A stretch of DNA of 64,000 nt from Petrolisthes cinctipes (Eukaryota > Arthropoda > Malacostraca > Decapoda > Porcellanidae). This document shows, one piece after another, positions 13,901-25,301 of the stretch; the stretch's first letter is position 1; every line of letters starts with the position of its first letter. Where the stretch lies: assembly GCA_033782935.1 (NCBI GenBank), contig JAWQEG010000520.1, positions 43,501 through 107,500 on the forward strand, given 5' to 3'. The position numbers and the translations under genes are program-made. The notes below the pieces were generated by a model. It was given only the letters and a program-made list of their open reading frames with translations. It searched no databases and was not told the DNA's origin.

Positions 13901-16900
13901 AGCAACATCACTGGCATTTTTAGTTCTTTGAGCTGCTAACAGTATTCGTTGGTCTAAAAAATCTCCCTTTGGGTAAGTTAGGAAGGCTGGACTTTAAGAC
14001 ACTAAGCATACATACAAGCAAGAAGCATGAATAAAACTAATTTATATCTAAACTACTAGGCTAACAGTTTACAAGATTAACATTGATTTCACAACAACAG
14101 CTATTTAGAAAAAAAACTTGCTCAAAGTACAGAAACTGGTTTCAGAAATATTTAACTGATATACTCTAGTTATTTAAACATTAATTAAATGAAAAAGTAA
14201 CCACTTTACAGTAGACATCATTATGAGAATACTACTCTCTGAGATCATCATCATATAACTAAAAGAATATCATCTATGATCGATCTCATGAACTATTAAA
14301 AGAAGTGGTTGCTATATATACACAGTACAGCACTGTAAATAAGGAAGTCACCAGGGGATGATTTAACAAGCAGTACAAGTGGACTTATATAAAAGAGGTG
14401 TTCTATGAGAAAGAGTACTGTACATCCATATTTAGACACATTAACTGAAGACTATACTGAAATAAATTTTACACAAGAAAAATCACCTATCAGTGCACTA
14501 GAAGGAACTACCACTGCTCAAAAATTTATGAAGCCCTTCAACTCTCTGAATGCCAAAGTAATTTATTTGGTTCTATATTGACAATTCCAGAGATGCCAGA
14601 GAACTAAAGACAATATAGGTAAATACTGTAGTTACCTTAACCCTCTCTTTCGCAGCAAAGACTTTAAACTTGCATCATTGTTAACTCCAGTTGACATATT
14701 CATTTGAGAAAAAACTGGCTTCAAAGGTTTAAACTTCTATTAAAAAGAAAAAGTTGATGGGTTCACACACGTCTACAAAATAAAGAAAAAATAAAGTTCA
14801 TTGTCAGCACCAAACAAGGATAGCACACAAAAAAATATCAAAATAATGAATCCCAAGCTGAAAAAGAACTAAAAAAAATAAAAATAAAGAAAGACAAGAC
14901 ATGTAACAAACAAAATGGGTGGAACCTGATTGTCAGTGTGTCATCCTGCTCGTCTTGGGTACTGTATACTTGACAAAATTCAGAAAGGTGATGGAAGTAA
15001 ACAGAATATAAAGTCCATTCATTTCACCTATGCCAAAATTCCCCTTGTACAGTTGCATTAGTAAACCTGTATTACTGGTATAAAAACAAGACAGCTTTTC
15101 TTCGTGAAGCTTGCCCTTTATTCTTCATTATAAGCCCATCTTTAATATACAGTATGTAACTCCCTACACAGATCAAAACTCTGAGTAATATCTTGGTACA
15201 CCTTGACACAGACAAAAGGAATGGACTTGAGTTTACAACTAAAAAGAACAAATCGAACTTGTAACGAAGGTAGGCCTACGGAGGTAAAAGAAACAGAGGA
15301 AAAATAGCATAATTAGTACAGTACTGTATAAACAAACATATCAGACAGGTAACAAAGAATGCAAAAGGTAACTTGTGAACCCAGGTGGCCACGACAACAG
15401 ATGAGCGAGCTCACAGCATGCAAGGGAGAATATTTAGTGTCATGGGGGAAAGAGAGGACCTGCAGTACCTCTGAGTGTGGAATAAGGTGACCTCTGCTGG
15501 GAGTGGGAGGAAGACCGGGCAGAAGAATAGGAGGAGGAGGCAGTGGAGTGGGCGGAGGAGGGAGAGAGGCTTGCCCGTAGATCCGGGATCACCCTCATAC
15601 TCCGCTGGTACCCACTCCACCCGCTACACCCACCACCACTACCTGTGTATGTCCAGCACCCCAACCAGGTATAGATGAAGTTAAACCTCCCAACAAGATA
15701 TGGCAATATTTGGCTTCTATTGATTTGGTTTAAGAATAAGTAATATGATTAGACAGATTTTGTTCAAGACATAAGCTAATGATTAGTTTGTTACAGAATG
15801 CCAATTATCCAAACCAAATGAATCCACTGAGCACTGCAGTCAAGATACCCAATAGAATATCAAACATGGAGTTTGTGGATAATGGCTGGCATATATAATC
15901 AATTAAATAAAACCACAGCACAGAAATTAAATTACTGTACAGTACTCCAAAATCAAACCAGTTAAATAATGTCAAACTGCTGTCTGTTTATATGAGACTT
16001 TTGTTGATTAATTATACCTCAGATTATATTTCCTTAGAAAAGCTGGTAAAGTTCACCATTTCCACATCCACTACCTGTACATAAATAATACCTGTACTGC
16101 AATTTCTACCCTCAGCTCATGTACAATATAAACATGATCTGAGGTAGAGCCTATACTGACAAAGTTCTACCTATGGCTTGTTAGGGTCAATGGCATCGAT
16201 ATGCACTATCAGGTTTTTGTCTGTTCAGCACAGTGAAGGGAAAGGGGGGGTGGGGACAAGGGGAGGAGGGAGGTGGGGAACTTCAGAGTTGGATATTCAT
16301 ATTATTGTTTTGAATTCATCACAGTTTCATGCCTTTCTACACACTACAGTTAAGTTATCATTGCATTGTTATCATATACAGTACTCTGTTGCTAATACAG
16401 TACAGTGTACTATACCAATATTTTCAAGCTGCTTGTATTACTACTGTTTGGGAGGGTAGACAGCCCCTCCTTGGAAGTACAGTACTACTGGTACTGTACC
16501 ACCAAAGTGTTGGGAGATCAAGAAATCGCTTAGTTCATATTTCTCTTTCAGACCTTGGTTGCTTGTTACAATTCTTTCTGTCAGTTACACAGTAAACACA
16601 TCTATGGAAATATCACCTCCCCACTTTCCTACCCTCACCAATATTATTCTTTCCTTACTTTCTTACTATACTAACAACTCTCCATCTTCCTCCTCCTCAT
16701 CCTTTGCTAGTAACATATGAGCAACCTGACAAAGTAGAACCAGTACCTTTGTCCTGAAGATACAAAGTCATAATTCTAACGACACTTGCAATCAGTATGC
16801 TTTTCTACTCTATTCCACCTGATCTGCTCTCCTACCAGTATTTCCCTTAGTTAATTTACTATTCACCCCTCCATTAACTTAGGTCTAGTCTTCATATCCA

Positions 16901-19900
16901 ACAGTATGGTTAGTACTGCTGTTCTGTTTCACACATCCATCACAATATCAGCCTGCATGTGGATACTAAACACTAATGAACAGACTCAGCAGTTTAAAAA
17001 AAAATTAGATATATAAAGAAATTTAAAAAAATAAAAAATACCGCACTACTCAAAGAGTAGTTTTATAATATAATTGATTATAAAATCAGTTGTACACTGT
17101 GAAAAGATAAAGAGCATTCTGTTGTAAAGTCAGACTAATGAATGCAACAGTATGTATTATGCATAAAAACATATCATATATATAACACCAAAAGTAGAAG
17201 CCAGTATTGCTTAAGTGTTGAGGAAATTTAGCCGACACTTCTACCATCATGCACCACCACCCACACTAGAGACACCAACACCCGGAACAGCTGGGACAAT
17301 ATTTGTTATGAGTTTGGTTAGTTACATTCTTAAAGAGTAGAAGTGTTAGTCCTTTCTATTAAAAAAGACATGAATTGACAGATATCATATGAACACTTAG
17401 TATAGTATTAGTAATCTATTAAAATGTTACCAGAAAATGGTGCAGTTAACACTTAGAAGTTAGTACGTGGTGATGGATGAAAAATGAGTTTCAATACACA
17501 CACACACTTAGGAATAAGTGATAAGACTGTAGCCAATTAGACAGAATTAATATTACAGGTACTGTCTGGTACCAGTCAGTCAGTTTATACACCCAGAGGC
17601 TTTCAAAAACATAAAGTTCTTGATAATGGTGATATTATCCATTACACAATAGAGTCTTCAACAAATTTCCTTGTAAGTTATTGGCCAACACATCATCATA
17701 TTAGAGACTGACACCACACTAACTAGCTTTTCTGAAGATTGCTGAATTACAGTCACTGTAGTACAGAATGAAGTGTGCCATCAGCAAGCAGTGAGAAGTA
17801 AACAAATATAATGAGGACTCATATAATTTCCTATGAAGTTGTATGAGTCTTGGGATCAACATATAATGAATCGGTACAGTACTGTGTCACAAGAGTGGGA
17901 GTGGCTGAATAATATAATCAGTTCCCAAATCACCACAGAAAACAAGAGTAACATCTTTAAACAGTTACACATCTACAGACATGAGTTGAAGATAAAACAT
18001 AGGAGTACTTCTCCTTTCCTGAGTGATACAAGAAAGCATAGTGCTTTTGAATTACCAACAGATATTCCCATCTAAGAGTGCATATAAAATCAAATCACCA
18101 CAACTATCATCATCTTACCTTACGGACTGATAGGTGACAGCAATCTCTCGCTGGTATGCCTATGCTTCCAACTAAACTTCAATCTATTATCTGAGCCTAA
18201 ATGATACACAAAATCTTTTACGGCACATCATCATCAATACCCTATTTCCCTTTTTTCAAGGGGTGGGAGGCTACAGTAACAGGGATGGAAGAAGGAAACA
18301 GAATACAGAAAGAAGAGACAGGATAGATATCCAGTAAATTAGGTCACACACACATCTACTCCCCCTTTCCAAGCTCACAAAATTTCCAGTTTCTCCCCCC
18401 AAAACATTTAATACAGTACAAAATTAATTCTATCACATAAAAACTCAATGGTAATTCGATAATCAATGTTTTTTTCCTGTATCAATAGTTAACATAACTG
18501 ACATGAAACTTCTCCCTATCTAAAACTTCATGGATATTGTGAAAATAGCCTAGTCTCACACAGTAACCCCTATCTATCTATCTATAGCTCTGAAGCCTCA
18601 TTCTTTCCGGGAACTCCACCGAAGGGGGTGGCCACAGCAGAAGTGTCTCCAGTTTTCCTTGTTCCAACACTCCCCCCTTACTTGGTCAAATCCTACTCTG
18701 CCCCTCACATTTCTCTCCCTTACATACACTTCCACTCTGTTCTGCCATCTAACCGGAGGTCTGCCTCTCACACCAGGTCCCACAACTTCACAAACTCCTC
18801 ACCTTGCATTCTCTCCACCCATCCAAACCACCTCAATGTTGTTGTTGTTATTATTGAAGTTCCTCAAGCTGTCTGGCCGAGCAGCCCCAAGCTGCCATGG
18901 CCTGAACTGGGCTTTCCTACAGTGCCCTCAGATAGTGTATGTTGTGTTGTTGGCGAGTGTGGTTGTGTACATTGCAGTCTTCCATAATGTGCTTAATAGA
19001 GTAGGGTGCTGTGTTCAATCCCAGAAAGGCATCCACAATGGTTCAATCCAGCTTCTTCTGATATGTCAGAAGGGCCGGGTGGTGGCCACATCGCACCCCT
19101 CCCTCCCTCTTCCTTTACACTTCTCATCCATTCCTGCCCAAATTACACCTCCCTCCATTCCCTCCCACATCACACTCTCTCCTTCACCCTCACACTCCTC
19201 CACTCCCCATCCCTTCATGTGCGTCTCTGTCACTCCCATCACATCCATTCCTCCATTCTTAAAACATTCAACTATCTTTCACCTCTTTGTCCTATCCACT
19301 ATACCTATCACATAAAATTCAGTATCATCAAGAATTCTTTTGATTTTCTTCTCTTTATGACTATTTTTTGGTTGACAAAACAAATTGGGTTACTCAGTTA
19401 GTAAGTGTTAGAGGTGGACTAATGTCAGGTAAGTCCCATACTTCAGTCACCTGTTCAACCTTCGGGAGTAAATAAATAATAAAATAATAATAATCTGGTA
19501 TTTGTTTGTCAGAAGCGCCAGTTCTTCCAATTAGCTGGAATGCAATGGCGCTCGAGTCTAAAGAAAAATCATGTGAAGAAAAAGCACATACTAAGACCAT
19601 ATAGTCTATTGTCAGCAGGTACAGCAAGTAAGATCTTCCTTCAGTCTCTGTATGGTAGCTGCGTATTTGCCACCTCAATCTGTAAAACGATTTATGAGTG
19701 TGTGCACATCTGAATGGGAGTGTGTGTGTAGGTAGTAGTCAATAACTTACCTGGTGAGGAAAGCTGGATGTACTTGGTGGACATCTTCTTGGTGCCAGGG
19801 AGGGAGACACAAGATACTGGCTCCAGCTCCAGTAAGAAGAATAGTTCTGCAGCAAACGCCAACACATTCTGCTTCACCGAGCTGCAGACCAAACAAACAC

Positions 19901-21967
19901 ATTTAGAAGATTAAGGTGGAGGTAAAATTAAAGACTACCATACTACCAACTACAGTGATCTGTTACCCTTACATAACTATGCTCCTTGGGGAAAATATAC
20001 CTGGAAGAAACAACATGAAAAAAAAAGCAACTGCTAGCTTATGGATGAAAGGGACAACAGTGATTATCATATGCCTGGCAAAAATAGATTGTAACCATGT
20101 ATTGAGAAAAATACTAATGCCTTGGTAATGAATTTCAGCAACTTAAAGCACATACTCATACAATACAGTTACTTATGAGAAATACAGTATTACCAACTTC
20201 ATATTTATAGTATGAATAGTGACTTGTTTGTGGTGGCCAGTACATAGGCAAGAGAAAAAATATATGTTGTCATATTTGTTGAGAAGTTTAAAAAAAATTT
20301 GCATATGGTTTGACCATGTGAAGGTGGAAGCTCAAAAAGTATTATGGTTGTGGGGCACAGAACAGACCTGTGCATATATACAATATCTTCTTTGGTAAGG
20401 AGGCATGGGTTGTATGGAAGGCTCTCCTGACAGAATTTTATGACAAGGCCAACGTTGTAAAGAGAGTCAGCTATGGAGGGAGGATCAGCAACTGCAATGT
20501 CCCGCCATGATAGCTCCTGGGGGCAGTAGAAGGCTACGAGGGCAGCCAGACCGATGCCGTCACTCAGGTCACTTAGGTCCTGGATGCGTGGGAATACTGG
20601 CAAGTCTTGCTCCTGGTGGGGAAACATTCTTATTACCAATATGATGACACATATATGTACACTAGTGGATAAATCTACTTTACCATATATCTAAAATTTG
20701 CTCATAGTAAATGAGAAACAAAGATAAATATAGTATAAATGGATTATATAGCATTTGATCAAGAGCAATGTAAAGCTTCTATATAGTTTAATAGATTTCA
20801 AAACAACTTACAGTTTACATCCTCTACCCAGCAGTCATGTTACCTGATGTAGGTGGATCCGTTCCTGGAGAGCCTGGACAATGTGGCTGATCCAGAGGAC
20901 AAGAGCCTCCTCCTGGTCCTGTGGGGTGCGGTCAACACCACCCTGTGGCCCACCCACCCGTTGTAGCACCGCCACTGCCCGTTCTGCCACCACCACCTCC
21001 CGGATATACAGCGCCATCATGGCCTCAATGACAGCAAGATGGGCCGACTGTGGTAAAGAGTGTGTATAAGATGCAAAGCTTGTAATGAGTGAGAATTCTA
21101 TTTATAAAAAAGCTAACCTATATTTTTTAAACTAATAATTTTCATAAAATTTAGAAAATGAAAATGTTTCATGTTAGAAATACTGTAATAACATGCAACA
21201 TAGTCAATGAAAGAGTATTGAGAGAGCACAGTATTCACCATCTTGATGGGTGTGACCTGGATAAGGACAGTCTCTGTGAGGGCCACATCTGTTGGTTCGG
21301 CCACATACACCCCCTTCCTGGCCAGCGCCTGGATGATGTTCCAGTGGCTGAGGTTGTGGAAATTGGGGTCGCCATAGATGTTGGCCAGAGCTGAGCAGTA
21401 AAGGTCAGCATTGGCCAGTCGGTGTACAATGCCTGGCTTCAGGTGCTCCACTCCCTGTCCAAACATACTTCCAGTTACTACACTGTCACAACACTTACTA
21501 CAGTATATTACTTAATAAAGAGGCACTGCAAAATATACATGATCAAGTTTGGACATCTATACTCCAATGTAAATACTTAATGGTCTTAGTGCTGGAATCA
21601 GCAATTCAGATGGAAGTTGATTGGTTAGCAAGACTAGCACATCTGTATGCAACATCAGATAGGCCTAACATTTTGAATATTTGGATTATATAAGTTCAAC
21701 AAAAACAAAAAAATTCTTAGATGTTATGTCTTGCAATACCTTCTCTGCCCATACTGAAACATACTCAGCATTCAATTTCCAAAATTTTGCAGCCGTTATA
21801 TTATACAGGCTCAATTTTGAACTAGTATCAAAGCTAGTACTGTTCTTGACTGTAACATTGCCAGAACTGACCTCATAGTCCCGGTAGTATGGGTCCTGGA
21901 GGTCTGATGGCACTTTGTTCTTGTGGGCCTTCTGGACAATCCAGGCCACCGACGCTCGCTGCTTCGC
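4816..21967 (-). CDS. Patronin: Patronin/CAMSAP gene, partial (13 chained coding exons; both ends missing)
   Basis: Patronin/CAMSAP proteins bind and protect free microtubule minus ends and organise non-centrosomal arrays in the cytoplasm; this role is family knowledge. Seen here in order on the minus strand: the conserved N-terminal block starting AKQRASVAWIVQKAH, a calponin-homology (CH) domain, a Ser/Gly-rich linker, the signature RSRRNSISAEDSQLTIENF, a coiled-coil exon (RLKLEEKRRRIESEKRK) and the PDLDTMDYEQYHHSL segment seen in insect Patronin. Exon ends follow GT/AG and all phases join: 0-0, 0-0, 0-0, 0-2, 2-1, 1-0, 0-2, 2-1, 1-2, 2-1, 1-0, 0-0, 0-2. The recognised part is about 915 residues without the cassette. 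The C-terminal CKK domain is absent and presumably lies left of position 1. The first coding exon with the start codon was not identified. The family assignment is near certain; some linker boundaries are not. Confidence 0.95.
4944..6687. other. Patronin intron
   Basis: AT-rich; nothing supported beyond short homopolymers and frequent ACAGTA/TACTGT words. Confidence 0.85.
6688..6837 (-). CDS. Patronin: Patronin exon: Thr/Pro-rich segment after the coiled coil
   Basis: This exon encodes 50 residues from GKGSSTGSSTPTTTSD through TTLVDSVEQPRHT to PPSNPDLTLK. The joined VVKG|GKGSS continues the conserved KGKGSS-type sequence that follows the CAMSAP coiled coil. The acceptor is CCTCCCTAG, the donor AAG|GTAACT, and the phase is 0-0. 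The composition (Thr, Ser, Pro) suggests a flexible linker. Confidence 0.9.
6838..7735. other. Patronin intron
   Basis: No feature seen apart from a GT-rich stretch just upstream of the 6688-6837 exon. Confidence 0.85.
7736..7905 (-). CDS. Patronin: Patronin exon: coiled coil
   Basis: This exon encodes DENMEPQVM, then ASELHNVRLKLEEKRRRIE, then NKQRQKLGKEAFMQAVVKG. It is the hallmark CAMSAP coiled coil (relatives: ASELxxLxxxLEEKRRxIExxKxxME...RQRxKLGxAAFLxxVxKGK). It is strongly charged and heptad-like. The acceptor is CTACCTTAG (phase 1; G|AT gives Asp) and the donor GGG|GTGAGT (phase 0). Confidence 0.97.
7906..8220. other. Patronin intron
   Basis: AT-rich; nothing else seen. Confidence 0.9.
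8221..9155 (-). CDS. Patronin: Patronin large central exon with EDSQLTIENFGGSQ signature
   Basis: The exon encodes about 311 residues. Near its start is EGDFVVQRSRGLSTLSDM, matching the insect Patronin AFVVHKSRGITTL segment. About residue 100 is RSRRNSISAEDSQLTIENF followed by GGSQDNL, nearly identical to insect Patronin. Later come SGSESDASFDRD, KATSFAELSKLKEQLPGG and KTTFAALPNQTTW, parallel to the CAMSAP SFAE and QKTT...TTW region before the coiled coil. The middle is charged, Ser/Arg-rich and presumably disordered. The acceptor is TTTTTGTCAG (phase 2; AG|C gives Ser) and the donor AGTG|GTGAGT (phase 1). The ATG inside the exon (MSDGQEG) is not a translation start. Confidence 0.96.
9156..9851. 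other. Patronin intron
   Basis: AT-rich; nothing supported. Confidence 0.9.
9852..10002 (-). CDS. Patronin: Patronin exon: linker, RRSHSMNLNDMTELRSRL
   Basis: This exon encodes MKPAGAPSVRRSHSMNLNDM, then TELRSRLEQRAERYDNTPSS and YNSDCGGRD. The acceptor is GTTCCTCAG and the donor GACAG|GTGAGA. It enters in phase 1 (G|GA completes Gly from the 13.5-kb exon) and leaves in phase 2. The ELRSRLEQRAERY part could form a short helix. The exon is confidently coding because the frame is the only open one and it joins both neighbours in phase. Confidence 0.88.
10003..11051. other. Patronin intron
   Basis: AT-rich with poly-A runs near 10568 and 10735; nothing coding supported. Confidence 0.8.
11052..11426 (-). 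CDS. Patronin: Patronin cassette exon, 125 codons (candidate)
   Basis: This is a GC-rich island, unlike its AT-rich flanks, with one continuous frame of 125 codons between GGCCACAG and TATG|GTAAAG. It is phase 1 at both ends, so it can be included or skipped between the 13.5-kb and 10.0-kb exons without changing frame. The peptide is rich in aromatics and cysteine early (GSIYPQWWWSCNHE), then has a run of nine glycines, then HYNIPARDAPPTYHSHGH and SLSHERVRARASH. No domain is recognised. Codon-level evidence is only the open frame and the phases. Confidence 0.45.
11427..13471. other. Patronin intron
   Basis: AT-rich; open frames on the plus strand are short and lack splice or homology support. 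Confidence 0.8.
13472..13629 (-). CDS. Patronin: Patronin exon: Gly/Thr-rich linker
   Basis: This exon encodes GVTGTAGRGGGKSTSSGG, a Gly/Ser/Thr tract, and then RQQSLTEHERPRKDRVSI. The donor is ATGAGG|GTAAAC, leaving phase 1. Two acceptors two bases apart (GATGTAG and TGTAGAG) give phase 2 or phase 1 entry, so the exon can accept either linker route upstream. The basic RKDR stretch is clearly protein-like and uses higher-GC codons than the flanking introns. Confidence 0.82.
13630..14635. other. Patronin intron
   Basis: AT-rich. One exon-like minus-strand segment at 13901-13966 was examined and not accepted. Confidence 0.75.
14636..14736 (-). CDS. Patronin: Patronin exon: linker exon KFKPLKPVFSQ (probable)
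   Basis: This exon encodes 33 residues beginning KFKPLKPVFSQMNM and ending SLLRKRGL. It has a good pyrimidine-rich acceptor (TTCTTTTTAATAG) and a GTAACT donor. It runs from phase 0 to phase 2, which fits the 18119-18171 exon before it and the AG|AGG acceptor of the next exon. It contains two methionines and could also serve as a first coding exon of a CH-less isoform, but I see no direct evidence for a promoter. Confidence 0.65.
14737..15468. other. Patronin intron
   Basis: AT-rich; nothing supported. Confidence 0.85.
15469..15642 (-). CDS. Patronin: Patronin alternative linker exon, Ser-rich (candidate)
   Basis: An open Ser-rich frame contains SMRVIPDLRASLSPSS and SYSSARSSSHSQQRSPY, a composition typical of the CAMSAP linker. 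Two boundary models fit. The first is 15469-15642 (ACACAG acceptor, GAG|GTACTG donor), a phase 1-1 exon that can join the CH exon directly to an alternative acceptor of the 13.5-kb exon. The second is 15492-15604 (ACCAG acceptor, GAG|GTCACC donor), phase 0-2, interchangeable with the 14636-14736 exon. It cannot sit together with the 14.7-kb exon in either model without breaking frame, so it is read as alternative. Confidence 0.5.
15643..18118. other. Patronin intron
   Basis: AT-rich; a possible microexon near 17233-17290 was not accepted. A G-rich stretch at 16238-16278 and TC-rich text near 16680 are the only composition changes. Confidence 0.8.
18119..18171 (-). CDS. Patronin: Patronin exon: short linker exon (probable)
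   Basis: This small exon encodes GSIGIPARDCCHLSVRK. The donor is strong (CGTAAG|GTAAGA). The acceptor is uncertain: TTTAG at 18172, or ATAG about 10 bases downstream in the same frame; the pyrimidine tract is poor for both. It converts phase 1 (left by the CH exon) to phase 0, exactly what the next linker exon needs. That phase logic is the main support. I did not recognise the peptide by homology. Confidence 0.6.
18571..18835 (-). mobile_element. Non-LTR retrotransposon 3' remnant ending in a GATA repeat
   Basis: On the minus strand a decayed frame reads GVRGRPPVRWQNRVEVYVRE and then ECWNKENWRHFCCGHPLRW, preceded out of frame by a VVWMGG-type segment. This is the familiar C-terminal tail of arthropod non-LTR reverse transcriptase ORFs (RWFGHVERM...GRPPxRWxDxV...CxxRExWRxFCxGHP). 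Frameshifts show that it is dead. The sequence just 3' ends in a short (GATA)n tract at 18571-18586; simple-repeat 3' tails are known for RTE-type elements. Confidence 0.75.
18836..19750. other. Patronin intron with repeat debris
   Basis: Next to the non-LTR remnant, 18836-18990 looks like further old repeat sequence, and 19080-19300 is strongly C/T-rich on the plus strand. No coding exon was seen. Confidence 0.6.
19751..19881 (-). CDS. Patronin: Patronin exon: end of CH domain
   Basis: The split codon AG|C gives Ser, followed by SVKQNVLAFAAELFFLLELE, the last CH helix (relatives: PNLLVLLAELFxLLE). The exon then enters the linker (SLPGTKKMSTKYIQLSSP). The acceptor is GTTTGGTCTGCAG and the donor CAG|GTAAGT. 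It starts in phase 2 and ends in phase 1. Confidence 0.94.
19882..20367. other. Patronin intron inside the CH domain
   Basis: Nothing but AT-rich sequence between the two CH exons. Confidence 0.9.
20368..20612 (-). CDS. Patronin: Patronin exon: CH domain core
   Basis: This exon encodes about 81 residues with the CH core LSDGIGLAALVAFYCP, then ADSLYNVGLVIKFCQESLPY and LTKEDIVYMH. In CAMSAPs this domain has the same order (DLxDGxxLAALIxFYCP...ADSLYNxxLLxxF...LxxEDxxYM). The acceptor is TCCCCACCAG and the donor CACAG|GTCTGT; it starts in phase 0 and leaves two bases (AG). The open frame continuing past the donor is intronic. Confidence 0.95.
20844..21047 (-). CDS. Patronin: Patronin exon: lead-in to the CH domain
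   Basis: This exon encodes 68 residues from SAHLAVIEAMMALYI through ALVLWISHIVQALQERI to HLHQ. The AHLAVIEAMMALY and LWISHI segments match the CAMSAP region that precedes the CH core. The acceptor is CTTTACCACAG, the donor CAG|GTAACA, and the phase is 0-0. A Gly/Pro/Gln insert (VGGPQGGVDRTPQDQ) separates the two conserved helices. Confidence 0.94.
21239..21454 (-). CDS. Patronin: Patronin exon: N-terminal domain, second block
   Basis: This exon encodes 72 residues from GVEHLKPGIV to TPIKM. The HWNIIQALARKGVYVAEPTD and LTETVLIQVTPIKM stretches match the corresponding region of insect Patronin and vertebrate CAMSAPs (IQxLARKGVxVxE...TETxLIQxxPIxM). The acceptor is TTTGGACAG, the donor ATG|GTGAAT, and the phase is 0-0. 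Confidence 0.95.
21455..21871. other. Patronin intron
   Basis: Nothing seen. Confidence 0.9.
21872..21967 (-). CDS. Patronin: Patronin exon: N-terminal conserved block
   Basis: This exon encodes 32 residues from AKQRASVAWIVQKAH to DPYYRDYE, matching the CAMSAP/Patronin block just before the CH domain (AxQRASVxWLxxKA...VPxxLxxPFYRDxE in relatives). The acceptor is ATGTTGCAG and the donor GAG|GTCAGT; it enters and leaves in phase 0. There is no methionine, so an upstream exon must supply the start. That exon was not found between 22 and 30 kb. Confidence 0.95.
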
Positions 21968-23575
21968 CTGCAACATAATAACATATGTTAGGGCAATATA
22001 CCAACCATGCAGCTACCAATTGGCTATTCAGTACTGAACAGAGGCAGTGGATGTAAGTACACATTAGCTAACAATTATACCATCCTAGGAAGTGCACACA
22101 GAGTATAAGCTCAAGAAATTAGTAACTCCTCTCTTATCTACTGTAAGTAAATCAACTCACCAAATTCCATTAGCAGAACAAAGTGAATTCTCAATCAACA
22201 TGTTAACGTAACTAGTACTGTCAAATATGAAAGTAAATAATAAAAAGTTGTGGCATAAAATAATATCCGATCAAACTGGAAACAACTTGAAAAATAATAA
22301 GGAAAAAAGATATAGGGTAAGAGAGAGAGGATAGTATTGTAGTTTAAATCGATTCCCCTCCTCCACACACACCAAATTACCCAACATGGACGACCGCCAA
22401 GCCCCCACTCTAACTCTTCCCAAGTGACAAGGGAAACTGGAGCGGTCACGATACCGGCAGATTCGCTCGCTCACACAGTCCCACACCCACCACTACACTC
22501 TAACTTTCCAAACACACACACACACACTGTTATCTTAGTCACCTCCAAAATTGTTGGTTATTTTAGGAGGGCAGGAGGAGGGGTTACACGCTCTCCCCCA
22601 CATGCGGTCTTCTACTAAAAAATTTGTGATACAGCGCTGAAGCTAGTTCCGCCAATTTACATCTAACTGATTCAAAACGTCATGAATTACCAATGAAAAT
22701 CACAATTACCAGGTCAGGATCAACTAACCTACAGTGTTAGTTGATCCTGTACCAGGTGACGGAAAAAAAAACGGTACCCAAGGAAAGTTCACAACTGTAT
22801 CATATACCGTCTCGGATCAGAACTCGCATATCTTCTTTACGTATTATAGAACCAAGTCAAACTCTCAACCAGTAAGTCTACCCAGTATTGATTTAGGTGA
22901 GGAAGTGGCAAATTAACATGACAGGTTAGCCAAGCATGTGAAGAGGTAGTGCAGTGAAGCAGTGTAAGTCAGTGAAGATCAGTCAGCTGGTTCACACATA
23001 AGTCAGGCAACAGCAGTCACCTATATCCAACCAACCAACCCATCCATCCATCAAACTCTCTTCACCACTACGTCATCACTGGAGGTAATAAACACCCACA
23101 ACTGTTGCGTCTGTCTCATCTCTGTCGATATCAATCATAATTATTTTCAACTGTGTTATCCCCTGGGAGAGTAGGATATGCATGTACAGTATATAGTGGA
23201 TGCGTTGTTTTGTACTTTCCCATAATACGAGTAGCCAAGGCAGGAGTAATCTGGTTAATATCACTTCTACTGTAATGGAGTTTACTTATTATTTTCCATG
23301 CTATACAGTGACAGATGACTCTAGACAAACCAACAGTAACACCTGACAGCTGACACTTCCATCTGACCAATAAGAGATTTGACAACACCTGCTTGGTCAG
23401 AAAAATAGGTAACGTAGGCAAACATAAGTGAAGAAAGTAGAGGCAAAGATGATAAGACAGACAGACCCGACCGACAGCACCGTAACCCAAGACCAATAAG
23501 GTTAGTGTTATTGGTCTTGCCGTAACCTACAGAGAGTTTGTAGTGTGTATACCAACCCAATGTGACCTACTAATA
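21968..23575. other. Non-coding, upstream of the first recognised Patronin exon
   Basis: Several donor-like sites occur on the minus strand (near 22159, 22380 and 22548), but none gives an ATG-led exon ending in phase 0. Confidence 0.6.

Positions 23576-25301
<1,726 letters not shown>

Noticed and set aside
13901..13966. Exon-like minus-strand segment GDFLDQRILLAAQRTKNASD
   Set aside because: It has AG and GTAAGA borders, but its phases (0-0) cannot join the exons at 14.7 and 13.5 kb, and no homology was recognised.
17233..17290. Possible Patronin microexon AVPGVGVSSVG
   Set aside because: The acceptor is good, but the only phase-compatible donor is weak and the frame soon meets a stop.
22380..22449. 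Minus-strand frame ending GGRPCW|GTAATT, phase 0
   Set aside because: It would join the Patronin N-terminal exon in phase, but it begins at GTG rather than ATG and shows no family similarity.
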